From IMG/VR virus record IMGVR_UViG_3300042914_001339, positions 1 through 26,257 of that record: a stretch of DNA of 26,257 nucleotides; one strand, 5' to 3'. The position numbers and the translations under genes are program-made. Below the pieces are notes generated by a model. It saw nothing but the letters and a program-made list of their open reading frames with translations. It was not told where the DNA came from and searched no databases. This stretch comes from a virus. Positions 19,884-26,257 of this stretch are shown here, piece after piece (positions within the stretch are counted from its first letter, which is position 1; every line of letters starts with the position of its first letter).

Positions 19884-22237
19884 TCTGCAGGGTAATTAGG
19901 GTAACTTTCAGGGTCGTCTTGCCAATCTAAAGCACTTACTAACCTAAAATCATTTAATAATTTTAATTGTACATCTCCACTTGTTAAATCTGCCTGGTAA
20001 TCGTTTATTATATATCTCTTATCTCTGATGACTAACCTATCGTTTAACTTTAAGTTTGTAAGAATAGATAAAGGCAGATTCGTTTTAACAGTAGTCAATC
20101 TGTTTTTCTTGTTGTATAAGTTTAGTAAATACGATTGATAGTAAAGTGAATAGGAATTGTAATCCATTGCTTTATTCAGCAAGGTTGAAAAGTCTGTTGT
20201 CCAATTTAAACTAATATCTTGACTTCCGAATCTTACATCTTGCCCGAATGGTTGATAAGATGCTAAATTATACGTTGTAGTTCCATCCGTAATGTTAAAA
20301 TCAACATCCGTATCTTGCCATTCGTACTTATATAGTATTATTGGATGAGGAACATAATCATCAAACTGCTGATTTAAACAATAACCTACTTGTACATTTG
20401 TTCCTGTAAAGCGTTGAAATAGTAAATTCTCAAATGGTAACTCTATATTATACTCCCCGCCATCAAAGTTTTGTACATCCCTCAAATCTCCGTATTCATA
20501 ATTGTTTATAGCATAAAACTCTCTGTTTATAAACGATTGGCTTTGTTGGTGTGTGAACTTGATAGCTTTGTATAAAGAAACTCTTTCAATATCTATGCTT
20601 TCCGTGTCTGTGTACTCTGTAATATCATAAATAGTACCTTGACTATACCAAGTATCTAAAGGCTCGATATTATATTCTGTATCAGATAATGGTACACAAA
20701 CCATATTAAACTGCTTTAATATTCCACTTATGAAGTCCGTGATTTTAAAGTCAGGCAAGTACTTACCGAAGTCAATAGTTGATGCAGTTAAATCAGCGTG
20801 ATGATAAGCATAGTAATTATACTCACTTAACCCACTTGTATACCTAAATCGTATATCTACATCAAACTCAATAGCACTTAATGTAGATACATAGAATTTA
20901 TAATCTGCATTGATGCTATCGTTATAATTACCAAATGTGTTAGCAAATAAATCTGTATGGTATTTCTCTCCATCCCCTGATGCAGTAATTGTATTTATAA
21001 GCACATCGTCTTTATAAACGTATATTTTGTAATCGTCAGCAGTTGTAGTGTTAGATACACTAAATGTTAATATTACACTATCATAATAATCTAAATACTG
21101 CATTTTAGCCGTACTTGTACCTACATCAAATAATACTCCATTTGTTACTGTGTCAAAAGTTACTAACTGCCTTGCAAATTGTGTGCTTATAGTAGGAATA
21201 TTAGAAATAACAGGTATTTCTTGATTCTTCATCCACAAATACAAGTTAGTAAACCTAATATTTGATAAGAATGTACTTGTAAATGTTACATTAAACTGAT
21301 TTTCAATCGTGTTAAGTAAGTCTTTTACTTTGATTGCAGGAAATAACTCCGTAAAGTTTAAAGCAGTTGCAGGGTCATTAATATCGTATGCACCACTATC
21401 TCCATAAGTCCATCGATTTTTACTTGTAATCATTGGGAACTTTATAGCACTATCAAAGTCAAGTGATACTAAATCAGATACATTTGCTAAATTGTATTCA
21501 AATGAATAATCAGATAAATCCAATGTGTTTAAACTTGCTTCGCCTAATGTATCTTTTAGACTTACTAAATCCCCAAAGAATTGAAGTGTGTACGATTCTA
21601 TTCGTTTATTCTTAATGTTTGCCTTTTCAAGTTGTAAATTACCTGTTTTAAAAGGTATGTGGTCAATCTCGATTCGTGCTTTTCTACGGATGCGATTGTC
21701 TTGTAAAGCATTTACATCTGTATTATACCAATGCTCTAAAATTTGATTGTTATGTGCCGAAGCAGGAACTACAAAAGACTGCGAATAATCAGAGTGAACA
21801 CTTGCAATATCTGATACATTCTGAACTGAACTATTAATGACAATTTTCTCATCTTGGAATAAATCTAAACGTTCAAAGTATTGTCTGTTTACCGTACAAC
21901 TTTCTGTTAATATAGAAGTACGAATTTCTGTATACCAATTATCGGAAACAGGACAGTTAGTACCTACATCAAATGTATATCCTTCTACTCTTTCCCCTAT
22001 CCCATCTCTATAAAGCACCCATGCATTATCTCCTAATCCTGCTGGGCCACCTGCTAATTCAAATACTATAAAATAGTGAAATTCGCCAACATAGAACTCG
22101 TAAATGTTAAATCCTCCTTCCGTAGATGAGAAAGCACCTGCTTGGTATGCAACACCATCTAATGTAATAATTAAACACGAACAAAATTGCTCATCAATCT
22201 TATCTGTCTGTATGTAAATCTGTACTTTTCTATTCAT
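19880..22237 (-). CDS. Large tail-tip/baseplate protein, 785 aa
   Basis: A strand-rich structural protein. The first 110 residues form a separate beta domain (MNRKVQIYIQTDKIDEQFCS, FYVGEFHYFIVFELAGGPAG). Residues about 120-260 contain FERLDLFQDEKIVINSSVQN and DYSQSFVVPASAHNNQILEH, then KTGNLQLEKANIKNKRIESY, a pattern I recall from Bacteroidota phage tail proteins next to the tape measure. The last 100 residues include LPLSILTNLKLNDRLVIRDK and NDYQADLTSGDVQLKLLN, which resemble the end of distal tail or tail-associated baseplate proteins. It probably forms the tail tip connecting tube to receptor-binding parts. Its ATG overlaps the upstream stop (TAATG). Confidence 0.7.
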   Translation of the reverse strand: MNRKVQIYIQTDKIDEQFCSCLIITLDGVAYQAGAFSSTEGGFNIYEFYVGEFHYFIVFELAGGPAGLGDNAWVLYRDGIGERVEGYTFDVGTNCPVSDNWYTEIRTSILTESCTVNRQYFERLDLFQDEKIVINSSVQNVSDIASVHSDYSQSFVVPASAHNNQILEHWYNTDVNALQDNRIRRKARIEIDHIPFKTGNLQLEKANIKNKRIESYTLQFFGDLVSLKDTLGEASLNTLDLSDYSFEYNLANVSDLVSLDFDSAIKFPMITSKNRWTYGDSGAYDINDPATALNFTELFPAIKVKDLLNTIENQFNVTFTSTFLSNIRFTNLYLWMKNQEIPVISNIPTISTQFARQLVTFDTVTNGVLFDVGTSTAKMQYLDYYDSVILTFSVSNTTTADDYKIYVYKDDVLINTITASGDGEKYHTDLFANTFGNYNDSINADYKFYVSTLSAIEFDVDIRFRYTSGLSEYNYYAYHHADLTASTIDFGKYLPDFKITDFISGILKQFNMVCVPLSDTEYNIEPLDTWYSQGTIYDITEYTDTESIDIERVSLYKAIKFTHQQSQSFINREFYAINNYEYGDLRDVQNFDGGEYNIELPFENLLFQRFTGTNVQVGYCLNQQFDDYVPHPIILYKYEWQDTDVDFNITDGTTTYNLASYQPFGQDVRFGSQDISLNWTTDFSTLLNKAMDYNSYSLYYQSYLLNLYNKKNRLTTVKTNLPLSILTNLKLNDRLVIRDKRYIINDYQADLTSGDVQLKLLNDFRLVSALDWQDDPESYPNYPAE

Positions 22238-23304
22238 TACATATTTGTATAAACAAGTGCTTTTAAATATTCAAACTCTAATTGATAGTTGATTAACTTA
22301 TCGTTTATGTGTCTAAATAACTGTGTTTGTGTAGTGTTTAGCTTTACAGGGAATGGCATATACTCTGTTTCTTCTATTGTGCTATCATTGTCAATAGTCA
22401 ATAACAATTTCTCGGATAACATTATTTGTTGAAGTATGTTATTCCAGCTTTCAGGCTTCCAATTCGTGTTTATGGTAAATGAATGAATCCCATTCTTATT
22501 AAATTCTTGTTTTTCTGCTTCAACTGCGTAATTATCGAAATTAGTTTGATATAACTGATAACTATTAGCGTTTACTTGCATATTATACTTAATACTTCCA
22601 CTCAAACAAGTGTTTTCAAAAAATCCGTAAGTGTTTAAATAAGTTACCTCTGAATAATTGCTACATATTTCTTCTGCTTTGAATGTATATGAAGTAATTA
22701 ACTCATCTGATGAATTATAAATTGACAAAGTAAAATATGGTAAACTAACATCGGCCCATTGAACAGGATTATCAGTATCTATTGCGTAACTTCCAAATCC
22801 TTCCCCACCAATTTCGGCATATTCTAAATAATATCCATTGCCATTGATAAAGTAAAATGTTGGTGCAGTACAGTAGTAGTTTATTTCCGTGTTTGAGTAG
22901 GTATTTGCTACTGTTATTAAAGCACTTGAAATAGGATTAAAATAATTTGAATTACCACTCTTTACATAACCATCCGTAGCATAATATTCAACCTCATCTA
23001 ATAAAGTGTAAGTTGTATCTGTTTCTTGATTATATCGTTTTATTTTAACATTACACCAATGCAAATCTGTATCATCTGTATATGGATGTTCATTTTTTAT
23101 ATATTCACGAATGTAATTGCTTACATCGTAAAGCATTTTAAAATTAGTAGGAGATGCAACTAATTTAGTAAGTACATAAGTAGCCGAAACAGGTGCAGAG
23201 CCTGTACCATTCCATAACCATACTTCAATCTTACTACCCATTGAAGATGCTTCATCAATCTCAACTAAAAACGGACTTCTCGCCAATATTATAGGTCTGC
23301 TCAT
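22237..23304 (-). CDS. Tail structural protein, 355 aa
   Basis: The protein starts MSRPIILARSPFLVEIDEAS and has SKIEVWLWNGTGSAPVSATY, VLTKLVASPTNFKMLYDVSN and YIREYIKNEHPY. This opening is typical of beta-sandwich tail proteins of Bacteroidota phages lying between gp10-like and large tail-tip proteins, as I recall. The middle has repeated aromatic strands; the end is QLEFEYLKALVYTNM. Two copies of the dispersed motif lie inside, at 22463-22472 and 22886-22895, read as N-T-N and N-T-E. A role in the tail tip is inferred from position. Confidence 0.66.
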   Translation of the reverse strand: MSRPIILARSPFLVEIDEASSMGSKIEVWLWNGTGSAPVSATYVLTKLVASPTNFKMLYDVSNYIREYIKNEHPYTDDTDLHWCNVKIKRYNQETDTTYTLLDEVEYYATDGYVKSGNSNYFNPISSALITVANTYSNTEINYYCTAPTFYFINGNGYYLEYAEIGGEGFGSYAIDTDNPVQWADVSLPYFTLSIYNSSDELITSYTFKAEEICSNYSEVTYLNTYGFFENTCLSGSIKYNMQVNANSYQLYQTNFDNYAVEAEKQEFNKNGIHSFTINTNWKPESWNNILQQIMLSEKLLLTIDNDSTIEETEYMPFPVKLNTTQTQLFRHINDKLINYQLEFEYLKALVYTNM

Positions 23305-23810
23305 TTCTTATAATTTGTTAGTGTGTATGCAAAAAATTCCTCCATATCTAATCCGTATGCGTTAATTAAATCTTTAGATAGTTTCTTGTACTCGTTTTCA
23401 AATGGCTTCGTAAAGAATAAACTTGGTTTAAACCCTTTTCTGTAAATGCTTCGTGCAACTAAAAATTGTAGTGTTTTACGATTAAGCAACTTTCCACTTT
23501 TATCTCTCGGTGCAAGTCCTCGCCTTACTATCCATTTATCCAATTTACTTGGTGGTGGCATTTTATTAGTGTACGCATATTTAGTATCGTACTTCTTTTG
23601 TGTACCACTTACCCCCTTATCTACATACTCGCCATAGTCAGTCATAGTAAAGTCAAGTTGAAATGAATTTTTACTATCTTTTAAGTCAGAGCCTAAACTA
23701 TTATACAAGCGTTTTGAAGCGTTCTTTTTAGTCCGTGTTAAGTTAGTCTTCGCTTGTTGTATAACTCGCTTTCTAAAAGTATTTAATTCGTCTTTAAGAT
23801 GCTCTAACAT
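23301..23810 (-). CDS. HK97 gp10-like tail completion protein
   Basis: This 169-aa protein starts with a basic helix (LKDELNTFRKRVIQQAKTNL). TRTKKNASKRLYNSLGSDLK and FQLDFTMTDYGEYVDKGVSG follow: the TxxYGEYVDxGVxG motif is typical of HK97 gp10-like/tail completion proteins. PPPSKLDKWIVRRG and RSIYRKGFKPSLFFTKPFEN fit the rest. Such proteins cap the tail tube and join it to the head. Here the gene lies among tail-tip genes instead of beside the connector. It overlaps both neighbours by 1-4 nt. Confidence 0.76.
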   Translation of the reverse strand: MLEHLKDELNTFRKRVIQQAKTNLTRTKKNASKRLYNSLGSDLKDSKNSFQLDFTMTDYGEYVDKGVSGTQKKYDTKYAYTNKMPPPSKLDKWIVRRGLAPRDKSGKLLNRKTLQFLVARSIYRKGFKPSLFFTKPFENEYKKLSKDLINAYGLDMEEFFAYTLTNYKK

Positions 23811-24949
23811 TATTGTAAAGTTGCGATTTGGTCGCCTGTGCTTTGAACACTTGCAGGGTTAGTAGGTATTCTGTCGGTTGATGTTTTAACATCTCCCACT
23901 TTTGCATTTAAGTTGTCTTTTATCAATTTACCGATTGCATTTGTTGTGCTAAATTCTGGGTTTGTTATTAAATATCCCCAAAATTCAGCAGCAGTAGAAG
24001 CAGATGGAGTTTGATTTTGATATGTTATAAATGTTGTAGGAGTATCATAATAAATAATATTTGTAACGCTTAATAATGCTTTATACAACATTAAGGCATC
24101 CATTCCACTTGAATTACTTTTTACATTAGTTGCTTTAATTATAAACTGTGTTTTGTTCAATGATTGAATAGCTGGAGATGTTGCACTTGCTATAATATCT
24201 GTTACTTCTGATGCAGTAGGTGTAGAAGTTGTGAAATCCCAAGTATACCCAACATACTGATTTTGTGAAAGGTTTTCGTTCTGTTGATTAATCGCAGGTA
24301 TACTGTTGCCACCTTCAATTGTTGTTGCTTTATAAATTACAATACCTGTAGTCGTGTTATTATTTATTGCAGCAGCAATACCTCCTGTAATTTTATTACA
24401 ATTTATATAAATAGTGTTTCCCGTTGAAGCAGAAGGTATATGTATTGCATAAGCACTATTTGAAGTAATACCGCTTAATATCTCATCAGCAGTGATATAT
24501 ATTTTTGAATTCGTGCAGTTAATAATTATTGCGTGTGATGTTGGAACAGAACTAAATCCACCCGTTATATCTCCACTACACAATATTTGACATACAGAAG
24601 GTTGTGCAGTTGGCGACCCTGAAATTTCAATCGTATTTCCTGCCGTTGTTGCTTGACTTGATTCAATTCCACCACTTCCTACAGTTACAGTTGGTGAAAA
24701 AGTATTTGATAATGTTATAGTAGTTTTTCCTCCTGCAACAGGACTAAATCCTGAACCTGTAAATGCTTTATTACTTAATTTATCGCAAGTAGCGTTGGTA
24801 TCAATAACTATTGTTTTGTTATTTAACCAAACATTATCTATATTACCTCCTGAATTAGGTAATCTATTTACAGTTGTTCCTGTTGCTGCATTGTACCAAT
24901 TTGTAGCGGTACTCCAATTTCCGTTTGCGAATGGATATAAATCTGCCAT
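23810..24949 (-). CDS. Beta-rich tail appendage protein, 379 aa
   Basis: The protein begins MADLYPFANGNWSTATNWYN and is dominated by threonine, serine, glycine and asparagine, with short repeats of T-I-x-I-S and N-T-I-x-I-N (GNTIEISGS, HAIIINCTNSKIYITADEIL, GNTIYINCNKITGG). These suggest a beta-helix or beta-solenoid between residues 50 and 210. The C-terminal KLIKDNLNAKVGDVKTSTDR resembles ends of tail fibre or collar proteins. The first ATG is preceded by an A/T-rich leader. Adsorption or fibre attachment is likely but not demonstrated. Confidence 0.6.
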   Translation of the reverse strand: MADLYPFANGNWSTATNWYNAATGTTVNRLPNSGGNIDNVWLNNKTIVIDTNATCDKLSNKAFTGSGFSPVAGGKTTITLSNTFSPTVTVGSGGIESSQATTAGNTIEISGSPTAQPSVCQILCSGDITGGFSSVPTSHAIIINCTNSKIYITADEILSGITSNSAYAIHIPSASTGNTIYINCNKITGGIAAAINNNTTTGIVIYKATTIEGGNSIPAINQQNENLSQNQYVGYTWDFTTSTPTASEVTDIIASATSPAIQSLNKTQFIIKATNVKSNSSGMDALMLYKALLSVTNIIYYDTPTTFITYQNQTPSASTAAEFWGYLITNPEFSTTNAIGKLIKDNLNAKVGDVKTSTDRIPTNPASVQSTGDQIATLQ

Positions 24950-24960
24950 ATTCTATTTTT

Positions 24961-26257
24961 TTATTCGTAGTTTAAATTTGCTCTATTATCCCAACTACCA
25001 GTTGCTTTGCCTGATGTTGTTGTTCCGTTACTTGCTAAAACTATTTGTGTTATTGTCCACGTTGAAGCACTTGTTGCAGTTCCGTATTTTGCCACTCCCA
25101 TATAGTCATAGCTATTAACTGCATCCCAAGCGTGTAACACTTCCAATTTAGTGGTTGTAGCTTCCCAAAGTGAATTACTTGTATTGTAAACTAAACTATC
25201 TCCGTTTGCAGGACTTTGTGCAGATACATCGTGCAATTCTTTTACTTCAAATCCGTTTTGTACGCGTACAAATATCTCTCCGTTGTTTGTGTTTTTCCGT
25301 GTTACAATACCAATGTACACCAAGTGAGCAGGTGCATAAGGTTTGTTAGCAAGTCCATAAATAAGATTTCCATCAGTACCTAACCATACAGTGTCGCCTA
25401 CATTTGCACTATTAGTATTCAATCCTGCAAGTAGTCCTTCCGTGATTACATAGCCTTGTCCGTTATTCGCTAAATCAGTAGTTATAAGCCCCATTGTTTT
25501 AGAACTCAATCCCTCTGTAGTGTTCGATGCTTTGGTAACTATCATATTAGTACCATCAGCCGAACTGACATATACTGCTTGTCCTTTAGTAAGTGTTTCT
25601 CCTGCTTTGACTGCGTGTTGCACTACACTTGTTGAAGTAGGTAAGGTTTGCAATGCACCCGTACCATCTATGTATTGTAATATTGTTCCTGTAGGTTGTT
25701 GTAAAGCACCAACATCAGAATAGTTTAATACTACTGCACCCGTTTTAGTGTTTACAGAAGTAACTGCATCCGTAGCAGGAGAATGTTGCCATATACTGCC
25801 GTTATACATTACCCAATCACCAACTCCGAAACTGATAGCACCACTACCGAAGTTAACGGTACCTGCTACTGAACATCTGTATACATCTCCTGCATTACCT
25901 GTACCATCTGCTAACGTAGGTGTGTTTGTTGAAGCATCCCAACTACCTTTGAACTCCATAACAGAATTAGGTAACTGTGAAGCGGGAATCTTACCTCCAG
26001 AATCAAGCGATGCATAACCTAAAGCCTGACCCTTTTCAGATGTATTTTGTTTATTAGATAAATCCGTGTTTATATCATCTAATTCAGTCTGTAAGTCTGT
26101 TTGGTCGCTTAAAGTACCTGTAATAGTTCCCCAAGTACCACCACTTGCACCACCTGCTAACTCAACATAAGCACCATCCCAATAATAGGCTTTGTCCGTA
26201 TCTTTTGCAATGTAAATAGTCTTTACTACTCCTGTTGCAGGAAAGTTACTTAACGTT
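24961..26257 (-). CDS. Tail fibre protein, 5' end outside window
   Basis: An open frame of 431 residues continues through the right edge without a start, so the N-terminus is missing. An internal methionine at 25959 is not the start, because the same frame upstream is clearly coding: IYIAKDTDKAYYWDGAYVEL, then SLDSGGKIPASQLPNSV, both typical fibre phrases. Further on are SVNTKTGAVVLNYSDVGAL and a compact domain VQHAVKAGETLTKGQAVYVS to RNTNNGEIFVRVQN-like text, which resembles capsid-decoration/cement beta domains. Fibres bind the host surface. A copy of the dispersed motif is at 26063-26072. Confidence 0.8.
   Translation of the reverse strand, partial: TLSNFPATGVVKTIYIAKDTDKAYYWDGAYVELAGGASGGTWGTITGTLSDQTDLQTELDDINTDLSNKQNTSEKGQALGYASLDSGGKIPASQLPNSVMEFKGSWDASTNTPTLADGTGNAGDVYRCSVAGTVNFGSGAISFGVGDWVMYNGSIWQHSPATDAVTSVNTKTGAVVLNYSDVGALQQPTGTILQYIDGTGALQTLPTSTSVVQHAVKAGETLTKGQAVYVSSADGTNMIVTKASNTTEGLSSKTMGLITTDLANNGQGYVITEGLLAGLNTNSANVGDTVWLGTDGNLIYGLANKPYAPAHLVYIGIVTRKNTNNGEIFVRVQNGFEVKELHDVSAQSPANGDSLVYNTSNSLWEATTTKLEVLHAWDAVNSYDYMGVAKYGTATSASTWTITQIVLASNGTTTSGKATGSWDNRANLNYE

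Larger units (their letters stand above)
501..26072 (-). repeat. Dispersed strand-biased motif AAACACGRA, 20 copies
   Basis: Coding-strand AAACACGAA or AAACACGGA (plus strand TTCGTGTTT or TCCGTGTTT). Plus-strand starts of the matches: 501, 1023, 1819, 2235, 2804, 3098, 3301, 4398, 5301, 6357, 7632, 8344, 8452, 11210, 11878, 14820, 17476, 22463, 22886 and 26063. Only two copies face the other way (2938 and 22172). Thirteen of the twenty lie before 8.5 kb. Copies in genes are read as K-H-E/G, N-T-x or T-R-K, so the conservation is at the DNA or RNA level. Function unknown. Confidence 0.75.

Noticed and set aside
1-26257. CRISPR array, integrase/attachment site, insertion sequence or anti-defence island
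   Set aside because: No regularly spaced repeats, recombinase motifs, terminal inverted repeats or recognisable defence genes were seen on either strand.

Overview
This window is part of a double-stranded DNA tailed-phage (or phage-derived) genome, very probably infecting a Bacteroidota (Flavobacteriia-type) host. The DNA is strongly A+T rich and every supported gene lies on the minus strand, so transcription runs from high to low coordinates. The three promoter candidates carry the Bacteroidota -7 element TAnnTTTG (here TATATTTG). Starts lack Shine-Dalgarno sequences and sit behind A/T-rich leaders such as AAATAAATA or AAACTATG. Head, tail, lysis and recombination genes look like those of flavobacterial siphoviruses. 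No integrase, repressor, tRNA, CRISPR array or large terminase is visible.

Layout in transcription order. From 26257 down to about 19.7 kb are tail and adsorption genes: a tail fibre cut by the window edge, a beta-rich appendage protein, a gp10-like tail completion protein, two tail-tip proteins, a 53-aa gene and the tape measure (17813-19735). From 17.8 to 12.2 kb are head genes: XkdF-like protease, a 50-aa gene, scaffold-like protein, major capsid, tail-tube-like protein, a 110-aa protein, portal with an unusual C-terminal domain, and a DUF6712-like connector. The lysis cassette (11.2-12.2 kb) has three small membrane proteins and an M15 peptidase. A metallophosphoesterase and a terminator (10047-10079) close this block. 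The early block starts at a promoter at 9953-9960: many small genes, a DnaA-like HTH protein, ERF annealing protein, ParB-like protein, YqaJ-type exonuclease, SSB-like protein, DUF6291-like replication protein, RecA/DnaB-like ATPase, NinG, a sigma-70-like factor and a truncated GIY-YIG nuclease at the left edge.

ERF, exonuclease, SSB-like protein and NinG together form a recombination module. The ATPase, DUF6291-like protein and DnaA-like HTH protein suggest phage-directed replication. The sigma-like factor may switch transcription to late genes.

The observations that go furthest beyond ordinary annotation are: (1) a discrete structured RNA at 4818-4910 with its own promoter, two hairpins whose loops share an 8-nt perfect complementarity, and a U8 terminator 10 nt before the replication gene; (2) a dispersed, strand-biased motif AAACACGRA, with 20 copies on the coding strand and 2 on the other, in three reading frames and densest in the early region; (3) two terminators with unrelated stems and the same 10-nt loop; (4) a GC-rich noncoding block at 5353-5447; and (5) a portal whose C-terminal domain I associate with XkdF-type proteases. 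Several small genes (275-454, 438-608, 1334-1411, 1717-1848, 9191-9289, 11623-11718, 17068-17220, 19722-19883) were found by reading across start/stop overlaps.
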